From positions 119,917 through 183,916 of the forward strand of contig NZ_JNBQ01000005.1 of NCBI RefSeq assembly GCF_001019615.1: a stretch of DNA of 64,000 bases. The letters run 5' to 3'. Source of the DNA: Cellulosimicrobium funkei (GTDB taxonomy: Bacteria; Actinomycetota; Actinomycetes; Actinomycetales; Cellulomonadaceae). The notes under the pieces were generated by a model that made no database searches, was not told where the DNA came from, and saw nothing but the letters and a program-made list of their open reading frames with translations. Each line of letters opens with the position of its first letter. Position 1 is the stretch's first letter. Below are positions 26,690 to 35,864 of this stretch, piece after piece. The position numbers were made by a program, and so were the translations under genes.

Positions 26690-26734
26690 GCCGCGTGACG
26701 AGACCCCGCTCGCGACGGGGGACGGTGCGGGCGG

Positions 26735-29449
26735 TCAGAGCCGCGGGTCGACCGGTTCCGACTCCAGCGCGAGCACCGCGAACACCGGCTCGTGGACGCG
26801 CCACGTCGGCTCCCCGCGCGCGACCCGGTCGAGCGCCTCGAGGCCGAGCGCGTACTCGCGCAGCGCGAGCGAGCGCTTGCGTCCGAGCGACCGCTCGCGC
26901 AGCCGTTCGAGGTGGCGCTCATCGGTGTACTCGGGGCCGTAGATGATGCGCAGGTACTCCCGGCCCCGGACCTTGAGGCCCGGTTGGACGAGCCCACCGC
27001 CCTTCCCGGCCGCGCCGCGGCGACGCACGAGGTTGGCCAGCGGCTTGACCACCATGCCCTCTCCCCCGGCCGCCGTGAGCTCCTCCCACCACGCCGTCCC
27101 CTCCGCGCGCGACGCGTCGTCCGCGAGGTCGACGACGACGCGCCGCGTCGTGCGGAACAGGGCCGGGTCGGCGGCGACGAGGCCGTCCGCGACGTCGAGG
27201 TGCCACAGGTGGTCGCGCTCGGCGTACGTCGTCCCGGTTGCCTCCGCAGACCTCGGTCGCACGGACGTCCCGCTCGCGAGCACCTGGAACGGCGCGACCT
27301 GCACGCCGCGCAGCGGGTCGGCCCCGCCCTGGACGTCCTCGCCGTCCACGGTGACCCCCGTGTCCCACCGGTAGCGTCGGTAGGACTCGACGAACAGCTC
27401 CGCGTCGGTCGCGCGCCGCGCGGTCCGACGGCGGAGCTCGCCCACGTCCACTCCCCGCGCCTCCGCGGCGGCCAGGGCCGCGAGCGCGGACGGCATGACG
27501 GCCCGAGCGGCCGCCCCGACGCTCGCGTACTGGTCGCGCAGGAGCTGGTCGGCCTTGAGCGACCACGGGAGCACCTCGGCGTCGAGCAGCACCCAGTCGG
27601 CGCCGAGCGCGTCCCACGTCCCGGCCTCCTCGAGGGCCGCGGCGACCCGCCCGAGCAGCAGCGCCGTCGTCGGCTCGTCGAGGAACGACCGCCCCGTGCG
27701 CGTGTGCACGGCGCCGGGCGCCTCGATGCCGAACCGCTCGGCGACGACGCGTGAGCCGTCCGGCCCCGAGTCGCGCGCGACGAGCAGGACCGCGCGCGAG
27801 CCCATGTGCTTCTCCTCGCACACGACCCGGTCGACGCCGTCGCGCGCGTACGCGGCGAACGCGCCGTCGGGGTGCTCGAGCAGGCCGGGCAGCATCGAGG
27901 TCGCGACCGGGCTCATGGTCGGCGGCAGGTACAGCAGCAGGCGCGGGTCGACGGCGAACCGGCTCATGACCTCGAGAGCGCCCGCCGCCTGCTCCTCGCC
28001 GACGGTCACGCGCCCGTGCGTCGAGGTCTCGACGACGCGGCGCCCGAGCACGTCGGCCACGGAGAGCAGGTCGGGCTCGCGCGCGGGCGAGCCCGAGCCG
28101 TCCGACCCGTCGGGCAGGAACGGGCGCGCGGGCGCGTAGTACTCGCGCGCGGCCGCCACCTGCACGACCTCCTTCTCCGGGTAGCGCAGCGCGGAGAGCT
28201 TCCCGCCGAACACGCAGCCCGTGTCGAGGCACATCGTGTTGTTGACCCACTCGGCCTCGGGCGTCGGCGTGTGCCCGTACAGGACCGTGGCGCGGCCGCG
28301 GTAGTCGTCCGCCCACGGGTAGCGCACGGGCAGCCCGAACTCGTCGGTCTCGCCCGTGGTGTCGCCGTAGAGCGCGAAGCTGCGCACCCGGCCCGACGCC
28401 CGGCCCTGGTAGGACTCCTTGAGCCCGGCGTGCGCGACGACGAGGCGGCCGTCGTCGAGCACGAGGTGGGACACGAGGTCGCGGCAGAACTCCGCGACCT
28501 CGCGCCGGAACTCCTCGGGCTCCTCGGCGAGCTGGGCGAGCGTCGTCTCGAGGCCGTGGGAGACCTTGACGTCGCGTCCGCCGAGCGCGCGCACGAGCTT
28601 GTGCTCGTGGTTGCCCGGCACCGCGAGGGCGTGCCCCGCGCGGACCATGCCCATCGCGAGCCGCAGCACGCCCGGCGAGTCGGGGCCGCGGTCCACGAGG
28701 TCGCCGAGGAAGATCGCGCGACGGCCCTCGGGGTGGGCGGCGTCGACGGGCCGGCCTGCGTCGTCGCGCACGACGGCGTACCCGAGCTCGCCGAGGAGCG
28801 CCACGAGCTCGTCGAGGCAGCCGTGCACGTCGCCGATCGCGTCGAACGGGCCGTGCTCGGCGCGGCGGTCGGTGAGCAGCGGCGTGCGCACGATGCGCGC
28901 CGCCGCGACCTCGTCCTCCCCGCGCAGGACGTGCACGGTGCGGAACCCCTCGCGCGACAGGCTCTTGAGCGACGACCGCAGCGCCGCGCGCTGACGCGTC
29001 ACGACGTGCGCGCCGAACCCGCGGTCCGCGCGCGCCGCGTTGCGCTCGACCGCGACCTTCTCGGGCACGTCGAGGACGATCGCCACGGGCAGCACGTCGT
29101 GGGCGCGCGCGAGGGCGACGAGGGACTTGCGGGCCTCGCGCTGCACGTTCGTCGCGTCGACGACGGTGAGCAGGTTCGCCTCGAGGCGCTTGGACACGAT
29201 GGTCTCCAGGACCTCGAACGCGGCCTGGGTGGCCGCCTGGTCGTTCTCGTCGTTCGACACGAGGCCGCGGCACACGTCCGACGACACCGTCTCGTACGGG
29301 CCGAAGCGCTCGCGCGCGAACGTCGACTTCCCGGATCCGGAGACCCCGACGAGCACCACGAGGCTCGACGCGGGGACGCGCAGGTCGCGCGTCGCCGTCG
29401 CACGCTCGGTCGTCGGCTCGGTGGCCTGCTCGGTCACGTGCTCGCTCAT
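26735..29449 (-). CDS. pnkp: Bacterial polynucleotide kinase-phosphatase-ligase of the RNA repair operon
   Basis: 904 residues in three modules. Kinase: P-loop GVSGSGKS at 35-42. Metallophosphatase: GDVHG from about residue 206, GDLVDRG, and GNHE near 279. Ligase/adenylyltransferase: EEKHMGSR with the likely nucleotidyl Lys at 547. This is the standard bacterial Pnkp, which heals broken RNA ends by 5' phosphorylation and 2',3'-phosphate removal; with Hen1 it repairs ribotoxin-cut tRNA. Length is slightly above the Clostridium enzyme. The ATG overlaps the Hen1 stop (ATGA). Confidence 0.95.
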   Translation of the reverse strand: MSEHVTEQATEPTTERATATRDLRVPASSLVVLVGVSGSGKSTFARERFGPYETVSSDVCRGLVSNDENDQAATQAAFEVLETIVSKRLEANLLTVVDATNVQREARKSLVALARAHDVLPVAIVLDVPEKVAVERNAARADRGFGAHVVTRQRAALRSSLKSLSREGFRTVHVLRGEDEVAAARIVRTPLLTDRRAEHGPFDAIGDVHGCLDELVALLGELGYAVVRDDAGRPVDAAHPEGRRAIFLGDLVDRGPDSPGVLRLAMGMVRAGHALAVPGNHEHKLVRALGGRDVKVSHGLETTLAQLAEEPEEFRREVAEFCRDLVSHLVLDDGRLVVAHAGLKESYQGRASGRVRSFALYGDTTGETDEFGLPVRYPWADDYRGRATVLYGHTPTPEAEWVNNTMCLDTGCVFGGKLSALRYPEKEVVQVAAAREYYAPARPFLPDGSDGSGSPAREPDLLSVADVLGRRVVETSTHGRVTVGEEQAAGALEVMSRFAVDPRLLLYLPPTMSPVATSMLPGLLEHPDGAFAAYARDGVDRVVCEEKHMGSRAVLLVARDSGPDGSRVVAERFGIEAPGAVHTRTGRSFLDEPTTALLLGRVAAALEEAGTWDALGADWVLLDAEVLPWSLKADQLLRDQYASVGAAARAVMPSALAALAAAEARGVDVGELRRRTARRATDAELFVESYRRYRWDTGVTVDGEDVQGGADPLRGVQVAPFQVLASGTSVRPRSAEATGTTYAERDHLWHLDVADGLVAADPALFRTTRRVVVDLADDASRAEGTAWWEELTAAGGEGMVVKPLANLVRRRGAAGKGGGLVQPGLKVRGREYLRIIYGPEYTDERHLERLRERSLGRKRSLALREYALGLEALDRVARGEPTWRVHEPVFAVLALESEPVDPRL

Positions 29450-30966
29450 CGCGCCTCCCCTCCGTCGTGCGTGCCGGACCCTGCCGCGGCCGTCCCGCCG
29501 AGCGGCGCGGCCCCGTCCAGGGTGAGGACCACCATCTGGGTGGGCGCCCCGACGTCCGGCGCGAGCGGACCGACGTCGCGGTGCTCGACCGCGTACCCGT
29601 ACCGGCGCGCGGCGGCGTCCGCCCACGCGCGCAGCTCGGCGCGCGTCCACTCGAACCGGTGGTCGGAGTGCCGCACCCGGCTCCCGCCCGGCCCGTCCAA
29701 GAGGTTCGGGTAGTGCACGTTGTACTCCGCGTTGGGCGTCGTGACGACGACGACGCGTGGTCGCGCGTGCACCAGCACCGCCTGCGCCAGGGCGTCGAGG
29801 CGCGACGGGTCGACGTGCTCGACGACCTCCATGAGCACCGCGGCGTCGAACCCCGTGACCCGGTCGTCGGTGTACGTGAGGGACGACTGGAGCAAGCGCA
29901 CGCGCTCGCGCTCGGCGTCGCTCGCGTCGTGCAGGCGCAGCCGCGCGGCCGCACGCTCGAGCTCGCGCGCCGAGACGTCGGTGCCGAGGACGCGCGTGAA
30001 CGTCCGGTCTGCGGCGAGGCGGCGCAGGAGCGCGCCCTCCCCGCAGCCGAGGTCGACGACCGTCCGCGCGCCGACCTCGTGCAGCACCCCGAGCACCGCG
30101 TCCGCGCGCTGCCGGGCGAGCGGCGGCTCCGGCGCGTCCGCCTCGGGTGACGCCGCGCCGTCGGGCGAGACCCCGCCGTCGGGCACGACCTGCTCCTCCG
30201 CGGGCGCGGCGCCGTCGAGCGCGGCGAGGCGCGCCGTCGCGTCCTCGACGTAGCGGCGCTGGTGCGCGAGGTAGCGGCGCAGGATCTGCTCGCGCTCGGG
30301 GTGGTCGGCGAGCCAGCCCCCGCCCGCGCGCACGAGCTTGTCCACCTCGTCCGTCGAGACCCAGTAGTGCTTCGCGTCGTCGAGCACGGGCAGCAGCACG
30401 TAGAGCTGGGCGAGCGCGTCGGCGAGCCGGCGCGAGCCGCGCAGGCGCAGGTCGACGTACCGCGAGGCGCCCCACGCGGGGACGGTCGGGTCGAGCGGCT
30501 CCGCGGTCGCGGTCACGTGCCAGTCCAGCGGCTCGAAGAGCCGGCGCGCCAGGTCGACGCCTCCCCGGCAGGGCAGCGACGGGACGTGCACGTCGAGCGG
30601 GAGCGCGACGTCGGGGAGGTCCGGCCGGGCGTCGCACCGGCCCGCCATCGCCGTCGCGAACACCTTGCCCAGCGCGACGGCGACCATCGACGACGCCGCG
30701 TACGGGCGGTCGTTGACGTACTGCGCGAGCGCGAAGGCGTCCCCTCCGCCGAAGCGCTTGTTCCGCACGATCCCCACCGGGTCGACCTCGAGCAGCAGCG
30801 CGACCTCGCACCGCTCCGCCGTCGCCTCGGGGTAGAACACGTGCGCGCGGCCCACGGGCAGGTCGAACACCTGGGCGCGGTCCGGGTGCTTGTGCAGGAG
30901 GAACCCGAGGTCGGTGGCGTCGTCGAGCGTCCCTGGGGACGCCGTCGCGGCGAGGGTCACGAGCAT
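29446..30966 (-). CDS. hen1: 3'-terminal RNA ribose 2'-O-methyltransferase Hen1
   Basis: 506 residues. The N-terminal half (TDLGFLLHKHPDRAQVFDLPVG, given in part; KRFGGGDAFALAQYVNDRPY) is the bacterial Hen1 N-terminal domain that activates Pnkp ligase. The C-terminal methyltransferase has VVDLGCGEGALLRRL for SAM and EVVEHVDPSRLDAL plus HSDHRFEWTRAEL, matching the metal-binding ExxE/H cluster. Methylation of the repair junction protects it from re-cleavage. The start at MLVTLAATA follows the family; an ATG three codons upstream is possible. Confidence 0.94.
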   Translation of the reverse strand: MLVTLAATASPGTLDDATDLGFLLHKHPDRAQVFDLPVGRAHVFYPEATAERCEVALLLEVDPVGIVRNKRFGGGDAFALAQYVNDRPYAASSMVAVALGKVFATAMAGRCDARPDLPDVALPLDVHVPSLPCRGGVDLARRLFEPLDWHVTATAEPLDPTVPAWGASRYVDLRLRGSRRLADALAQLYVLLPVLDDAKHYWVSTDEVDKLVRAGGGWLADHPEREQILRRYLAHQRRYVEDATARLAALDGAAPAEEQVVPDGGVSPDGAASPEADAPEPPLARQRADAVLGVLHEVGARTVVDLGCGEGALLRRLAADRTFTRVLGTDVSARELERAAARLRLHDASDAERERVRLLQSSLTYTDDRVTGFDAAVLMEVVEHVDPSRLDALAQAVLVHARPRVVVVTTPNAEYNVHYPNLLDGPGGSRVRHSDHRFEWTRAELRAWADAAARRYGYAVEHRDVGPLAPDVGAPTQMVVLTLDGAAPLGGTAAAGSGTHDGGEAR

Positions 30967-31149
30967 GGCCGCCATGGTGCCATCCGGCGCCGGGCGGGGC
31001 ACCGGGATTGTGGACGGACGAGCGACTGTGGACGGCCCACGTTTCAGCCGCTCCACCCATCGACGCGGACGCTCCGGAGGTCTACCGTCGAACCACGGGC
31101 GCCGCTGCCCACGGCACGCGCCCGGCCAACGTCCAGCCGGAGGCCGCGC

Positions 31150-32340
31150 ATGGTCGCCACAGCCGAGAACGGTCCCTCAGGCCCGGGGGACGACCGCGCG
31201 GGGAACGACCCGGCGCCGTCGGGCACGACGTCGGACGCCGACGCGTTCGCCGAGCGCCTGTTCGCCGCGACGCTCGGCGCGATCGACGTCCTCGCGGTCC
31301 ACGTCGGCGACCGGCTCGGGTGGTACCGCGCGCTCGTCGACGCCGGGCCTCTCACCTCGACCGGGCTCGCCGAGCGCACCGGCACCCACGAGCGCTACGC
31401 GCGCGAGTGGCTGGAGCAGCAGGCGGCCAGCGGGATCCTCGCCGCCGAGGACCCGGGCGCCGGTCCCGCTCTCGCCGCCGACCCGGGCGCGGCAGCCCGG
31501 GAGCGCCTCTACGCCCTGCCTGCCGCGCACGCGGAGGTGCTCACCGACACGGCCTCGCTCGCGTACGTGGCCCCGCTCGCACGCTTCGTCGGCGCGATCG
31601 GCCCGCAGCTCCCGCACCTGCTCGACGCCTACCGCACGGGGGGCGGCGTCTCCTGGGACCAGCTCGGCGACGACGCGCGCGAGGCCCAGGCGGAGGTCAA
31701 CCGGCCGTGGTTCGAGCGCCGGCTCGCGCCGACGCTCGCGCAGGTCCCCGCGGTCCACGACGTGCTGAGCCGGCCGGGGGCCCGGGTGGTCGACGTCGGG
31801 TGCGGGTTCGGGTGGTCGACGCTCGCCCTCGCACGCGCCTACCCGGACGCGGTGCTCCACGGCGTCGACGTGGACGGGCCGTCGGTCGCGGCGGCCCGCG
31901 CCGCGGCCGAGGAGGCAGGGCTCGCGGACCGCGTGACGTTCCACCTCGCGGACGCGGCCGAGCTCGGCCTCGTCGAGCCCGCCGGGCTGCCGTTCGACGC
32001 GGCCTTCGCGTTCGAGTGCGTGCACGACATGCCGCGACCCGCCGCGGTGCTCGACGCCGTGCGCCGCGCGGTCCGGCCCGACGGCGTCGTCGTGGTCATG
32101 GACGAGGCCGTCGGCGAGGAGTTCACCGCGCCCGCCGACGACGTCGACCGGGTCATGTACGGGTACAGCCTCTTCGTGTGCCTGCCCGACGGGCTGTCGT
32201 CGCCGCCGTCCGTCGGGACCGGGACCGTCATGCGCCCCGCGACGCTGCGCCGTTACGCGCGCGAGGCCGGGTTCGCGGACGTCGAGGTGCTGCCCGTGGA
32301 CGACTTCTCGTTCTTCCGGTTCTACCGGCTCGTGCCCTGA
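31150..32340 (+). CDS. SAM-dependent methyltransferase with winged-helix N-terminus
   Basis: 396 residues. The N-terminal helical/winged region (AFAERLFAATLGAIDVLAVHVGDRLG, in part; GLAERTGTHERYAREWLEQQ) is typical of O-methyltransferase-like proteins. The catalytic Rossmann domain carries VVDVGCGFGWSTLALA, LHGVDVDGPSV and FECVHDMPRPAAVLDAV. The substrate is unknown. Divergent from hen1. Its 3' end overlaps the converging MOSC gene by 19 bp. Confidence 0.87.
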   Translation: MVATAENGPSGPGDDRAGNDPAPSGTTSDADAFAERLFAATLGAIDVLAVHVGDRLGWYRALVDAGPLTSTGLAERTGTHERYAREWLEQQAASGILAAEDPGAGPALAADPGAAARERLYALPAAHAEVLTDTASLAYVAPLARFVGAIGPQLPHLLDAYRTGGGVSWDQLGDDAREAQAEVNRPWFERRLAPTLAQVPAVHDVLSRPGARVVDVGCGFGWSTLALARAYPDAVLHGVDVDGPSVAAARAAAEEAGLADRVTFHLADAAELGLVEPAGLPFDAAFAFECVHDMPRPAAVLDAVRRAVRPDGVVVVMDEAVGEEFTAPADDVDRVMYGYSLFVCLPDGLSSPPSVGTGTVMRPATLRRYAREAGFADVEVLPVDDFSFFRFYRLVP

Positions 32341-32792
32341 GCGTCGGTCGGGTCGTCCCACACGACGGCGTCGCCCGCGCGGATCGTGCCCGAGGACAGC
32401 AGGCGGCACACCACCCCGCCCCGGGCGTGCATCGCGCGCATCGCCCCGGGCGCGATCCAGTCGTCGAGCAGCCGGCACGGCGCGGCGATCCGGAGCACCT
32501 GGAGCTCGACGTCCCCGATCCGCAGGAACGTGCCCGGCTTCGTCGGCAGGTCGCCGTGGGTGAAGGTGACGTTGCGACGCGTGAGTCCGGGGTCGATCTC
32601 CTGCCCGAGGTCCGCGGACGCGTCCGCGAGGTCGGTGAGCGTCTGGATCGTCACGTGCCGGTGCTTGGAGCCGTGGTACCGGTCGCCGACGAGGCCCTTG
32701 CCCTCCTCGGCCTCCACCTGCTCGACGACGCGGGTCGGCAGCCGCCGGGCCTTGGCGACGTGGATCGTGTGCACGCGGGGCTGGTCGGGCAT
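32322..32792 (-). CDS. MOSC domain protein
   Basis: 156 residues: EGKGLVGDRYHGSKHRHVTIQ, GLTRRNVTF, GAPCRL-like segment APCRLLDDW, and RGGVVCRLLSSGTIRAGD. MOSC domains are the MoCo-sulfurase C-terminal fold, often linked to molybdenum-cofactor sulfur transfer; the conserved Cys of the family is represented by the CRLL cysteines. Stand-alone actinobacterial members have no known substrate. Confidence 0.87.
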   Translation of the reverse strand: MPDQPRVHTIHVAKARRLPTRVVEQVEAEEGKGLVGDRYHGSKHRHVTIQTLTDLADASADLGQEIDPGLTRRNVTFTHGDLPTKPGTFLRIGDVELQVLRIAAPCRLLDDWIAPGAMRAMHARGGVVCRLLSSGTIRAGDAVVWDDPTDAQGTSR

Positions 32793-32851
32793 GCTCCCAG
32801 CCTCGCACCTGGCCGGGCCGCACGACCACCACCCGGACCGGGCGAGCGGCG

Positions 32852-32865
32852 GGTACCGGTGTACC
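32852..32865. promoter_or_regulatory. Short palindrome before a TetR gene, possible autoregulatory operator
   Basis: GGTACCGGTGTACC, 5-bp GGTAC/GTACC arms, ends 10 bp before the TetR ATG. Position suggests the regulator binds its own promoter; weak evidence on sequence alone. Confidence 0.35.
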
Positions 32866-32874
32866 GTCCGGTGC

Positions 32875-33636
32875 ATGACCGACGTCCGCAGCCGCACCCA
32901 TGCCCAGGCCGTCGACGCAGCGATCGAGCTCTTCACCCGCAAGGGCTACGAGCAGACGACCGTCGAGGAGATCGCCGACGCCGCCCAGGTCAGCCGCGCC
33001 ACCTTCTTCCGTCGCTACGGGTCCAAGGAGGACGTGGTCTTCGCGGACCACGAGCTCCTGCTCGACGAGGTCGTCGTCATGCTCGCCGCGACGCGACCCG
33101 TGCCCGACGCCGAGGGTCGGCTCACGCCGGACCCCGCCGTCGACCCGTACGTCGAGGTCTGCCGCGCGGCGCGGCTCGTGTTCGACCACCACGTGGGGCA
33201 GCGCGAGACGTCCCTGGCCCGCTGGCAGCTCCTCCAGCAGGTGCCGGCGCTGCGCGACCGCGAGCTCGTCACGACCCACCGCTACGAACGCGCCTTCACC
33301 GCGTACCTGCGCGACGCGCTCCCGCCGGACGAGCGCCGCTCCACCGCGTCCATCGCGTTCGCCGCGTCGGTCGTCGCCGTGCACAACGCGCTCCTGCGCC
33401 GGTGGCTGCGCTCCCCCGACCAGGACCTGCGTCCCCAGCTCGAGGAGGCGTTCGCGGACCTGCGCCGCGCCGCCGTCGGCCGGTACGCCGCGCCCGACGC
33501 AGCCACCACCCAGCGCCGCGACCCCGGGGACGGCCTGCCCGGCCGCCGCGTCGTCGTCACCGTGGTCGACGCGGGGGCGGACGCGCAGGGCGTCGCGGAC
33601 GACGTCGCCCGAGCGGTCCGCGACGCGCTCGCCTGA
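32875..33636 (+). CDS. TetR/AcrR family transcriptional regulator
   Basis: 253 residues. N-terminal HTH: AVDAAIELFTRKGYEQTTVE, IADAAQVSRATFFRRYGSKEDVVF (in part). C-terminal region extended beyond the usual 200 residues by a VVVTVVDAGADAQGVADDVA tail. No operon partner; it is divergent from the MOSC gene, which may be its target. Confidence 0.88.
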   Translation: MTDVRSRTHAQAVDAAIELFTRKGYEQTTVEEIADAAQVSRATFFRRYGSKEDVVFADHELLLDEVVVMLAATRPVPDAEGRLTPDPAVDPYVEVCRAARLVFDHHVGQRETSLARWQLLQQVPALRDRELVTTHRYERAFTAYLRDALPPDERRSTASIAFAASVVAVHNALLRRWLRSPDQDLRPQLEEAFADLRRAAVGRYAAPDAATTQRRDPGDGLPGRRVVVTVVDAGADAQGVADDVARAVRDALA

Positions 33637-33739
33637 GCCTGTACGCCACCCGTCCCAGCCCGTGGGACGGCCGCGCGACCACGTCGCGCGCGGGGAATGC
33701 CCGAGTAGCATCGGCGGTTGCAGAACGCAGTACGCACGA

Positions 33740-33861
33740 ACGTGCTCCGGGGTCGGTGCAATTCCGAGCCGGCGGTGACAGTCCGCGACCCGCGCCCACG
33801 CGCGGTTGACCTGGTGGAACTCCAGGACCGACGGTGACAGTCCGGATGGGAGGAAGCACGT
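33740..33861 (+). ncRNA. FMN riboswitch (RFN element)
   Basis: All RFN hallmarks are present in order: closing arm ACGTGCT at 33740-33746, CCGGGGTCGGTG, AATTCCGA, CCGGCGGTGACAGTCCGCGA, a variable stem, TGGTGGAACTCCAGGACCGA, CGGTGACAGTCCGGATGGGA, then the pairing arm AGCACGT at 33855-33861. It binds flavin mononucleotide and lowers expression of the following transporter when flavin is plentiful. The 150-bp stretch to the start codon is GC-rich and probably carries the expression platform. Confidence 0.97.
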
Positions 33862-34012
33862 GCGGCGCGGCCGTCCTCGGCCGGGCTCTGACGAGCCCGC
33901 GCGACGAGGCACGGCCCCGCCGTGGTGAGCGACGCCGTCGGGCCCTCGTGGCCCGGCCCCGCCGCCCGCCCTCACCCCGGAGCCGACGTGCCCGGGAGGA
34001 CGAGGACATCCG

Positions 34013-34711
34013 ATGGACCTGATCCACGCGCTGTTCGACGCGCAGCTGACGATCGGCGACCAGCACCTGCTGTGGCGCGAGATCGTGGGCAACGGGTTCG
34101 GCCTGGCGTCGGCGCTGGGCGGCATGCGGCGCAAGGTGTGGGCGTGGCCGGTGGGCATCGTCGGCAACCTGCTGCTGCTCACGGTGTTCCTCGGCGCGGT
34201 CTTCGCGACGCCCAACCCCGTCAACCTGCTGGGCCAGGCGGGCCGCCAGGTGATGTTCGTCGTCGTGTCGGTCTACGGCTGGGTGCAGTGGCGCAAGACC
34301 CAGGCCCGGCTCGGCGACGCCGACGCGGACAGCCACGGTGTCGCCGTCGTGCCGCGCTGGGCGTCGTGGCGCCAGCGTGCGTTCCTCGTCGTCGCGCTCG
34401 TCGGCGGGACGGCGCTGCTCACCCCCGTGTTCCGCGCGCTCGAGTCGTACGAACCCGTCTGGGCCGACGCGTGGATCTTCATGGGCTCGCTGCTCGCGAC
34501 GTACGGCATGGCGAAGGGCTGGGTCGAGTTCTGGCTGATCTGGGTCGCGGTGGACGTCGTGGGCGTGCCGCTGCTGATCTCGGCCGGCTTCTACGCGTCC
34601 GCGTTCATGTACGTGTTCTACGGCGCCTTCACGCTCGTCGGGTTCTTCGTGTGGTGGCGCGTCAACCGCCGCGCGACGGCCGAGGCCGAGGCGGCGGGCG
34701 CACCCGCCTGA
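34013..34711 (+). CDS. ribM: Riboflavin transporter of the PnuC family (RibM/PnuX type)
   Basis: 232 residues, seven hydrophobic segments, PnuC-family features: VWAWPVGIVGNLLLLTVFLG, RQVMFVVVSVYGWVQWRK, and the C-terminal ESYEPVWADAWIFMGSLLAT, WIWVAVDVVGVPLL-like region. PnuC proteins facilitate vitamin diffusion; members under FMN riboswitch control (RibM in Streptomyces, PnuX in Corynebacterium) import riboflavin. GAGGA lies 8-12 bp before the ATG. Confidence 0.92.
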   Translation: MDLIHALFDAQLTIGDQHLLWREIVGNGFGLASALGGMRRKVWAWPVGIVGNLLLLTVFLGAVFATPNPVNLLGQAGRQVMFVVVSVYGWVQWRKTQARLGDADADSHGVAVVPRWASWRQRAFLVVALVGGTALLTPVFRALESYEPVWADAWIFMGSLLATYGMAKGWVEFWLIWVAVDVVGVPLLISAGFYASAFMYVFYGAFTLVGFFVWWRVNRRATAEAEAAGAPA

Positions 34712-34745
34712 CCCGCGGGTCCGCGGCCCGGACAGGGGTCGCAGG

Positions 34746-35417
34746 TCAGTCCTCGAACAGCATCGGGTCCGACGGCGCCACCCGGCTCGCGCGCAGCGTC
34801 GGGTCCGCGCACAGCGCCTCGACGAGCACCTCGCTCCCGCCCACGTAGGTCGCGGCGGCGTCGATCTCCGTCCCGACGAACCACGAGCGGTCCTCGGGCC
34901 ACCACAGGTTCGGCGGCTGCTCGTGGTCGCGGAACGCGCCGGCGTCGGCGAGCGTCCCCGTCCACAGGTGGTACTCGCGGTGCGGGAGCAGGAGCATCGG
35001 GGCGGCCGGGCGCTCGACGAGCGTCGGCGCGAGGTGCTCCCACGCCTCGGCGACCGCGCGCTCGATCTCCTCGGGGGTCGGCCGCGGCTCGTCCTCGGGC
35101 CACCCGACGAGCGGCGCGACCCCCGAGCTCGCACGCGGGTCCGTGCCGTGGTCGTAGAGGAACGCGTGGCCCGTCCACAGGGCGAGGTGCACCGGCTGGT
35201 CGCCGGTGAAGGGTGCGAGCGCCGCGGCCAGGGCGTCGGTCCGCGCCGCGAGCGTGACGTCGTCGTCCCAGCCCGGGTGCGGGACGCACGCGTACGCCGC
35301 GTACCCGCGCGGGACCGTACCGTCGACGCGCGGGCCGAACTCCCCGAGGCGCGGCGCGATCCACGCGCCCGCGGAGGCGTCGTCGTCCCAGGTCACCCGG
35401 CCGGCCGTCGTCGTCAC
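34746..35417 (-). CDS. Conserved hypothetical protein, probably cytoplasmic
   Basis: 223 residues from GTG with no membrane segments and no signal peptide. Acidic and Trp/Pro-rich in the middle (GDQPVHLALWTGHAFLYDHG, LLLPHREYHLWTG, LWWPEDRSWFVGTEIDAAATYV in part). The pattern looks like an actinobacterial family of unknown function. Ten bases separate it from the VOC gene upstream, so the two are likely co-transcribed. Confidence 0.65.
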   Translation of the reverse strand: MTTTAGRVTWDDDASAGAWIAPRLGEFGPRVDGTVPRGYAAYACVPHPGWDDDVTLAARTDALAAALAPFTGDQPVHLALWTGHAFLYDHGTDPRASSGVAPLVGWPEDEPRPTPEEIERAVAEAWEHLAPTLVERPAAPMLLLPHREYHLWTGTLADAGAFRDHEQPPNLWWPEDRSWFVGTEIDAAATYVGGSEVLVEALCADPTLRASRVAPSDPMLFED

Positions 35418-35426
35418 GCGCGCACC

Positions 35427-35774
35427 CTACGACGACGGGAGCGCGCCGCTGAGCCCGATCTCGTTGCCGTCGGGGTCGCGGAACACGGTCTTCACGACCC
35501 CGCCGTCGTACGTCTCCCGGCGGTCCGGCTCGACCCCCCGGTCCGACGCCGCCGCGAGGAAGACGTCGACGTCGTCGCGGAACACCGTGACCACGCCGTG
35601 GCCGGCGTGCTCGGGCACCTGCTCGACGACGAGCCACCGGCGCTCGGCGAGCTCCCACACGGACTCGGTGGGCGTCGCGACGAACGCCGGCTCCGCCCCG
35701 AGCAGGCGCACGTACCAGTCGCGGGCGGGGTCGTGGTCGCGCACGTGCATCGTCACGAACAGGTCGAGGTCCAT
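35427..35774 (-). CDS. VOC (glyoxalase/bleomycin resistance) superfamily protein
   Basis: 115 residues, one VOC unit: VTMHVRDHDPARDWYVRLLG, ERRWLVVEQVP, TVFRDDVDVFLAAASDRGVE, VKTVFRDPDGNEIGLSG. Metal-ligand His and Glu positions are partly visible. Function within the superfamily (glyoxalase, dioxygenase, binding protein) cannot be set. Confidence 0.85.
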   Translation of the reverse strand: MDLDLFVTMHVRDHDPARDWYVRLLGAEPAFVATPTESVWELAERRWLVVEQVPEHAGHGVVTVFRDDVDVFLAAASDRGVEPDRRETYDGGVVKTVFRDPDGNEIGLSGALPSS

Positions 35775-35835
35775 CTCTCGACGGTAGGACGGGGGCCGCA
35801 CGGCGTCGCCGAGCGGCGCGATACGCCGTCTCAGA

Positions 35836-35864
35836 TTGACTGATACCCGGTATCGCTGCACTAT
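35836..35864 (+). promoter_or_regulatory. Promoter with embedded palindrome ahead of acyl-CoA dehydrogenase
   Basis: TTGACT, 17-bp spacer, CACTAT. The spacer contains GATACCCGGTATC, a 13-bp palindrome with GATACC/GGTATC arms, placed where a repressor would block RNA polymerase. It drives the fatty-acid-type operon starting about 100 bp downstream. Confidence 0.55.

Noticed and set aside
26666..26734. TPP riboswitch before the YkoEDC-like operon
   Set aside because: The 69-bp gap is too short and lacks the CUGAGA and ACCUGA-type core elements.
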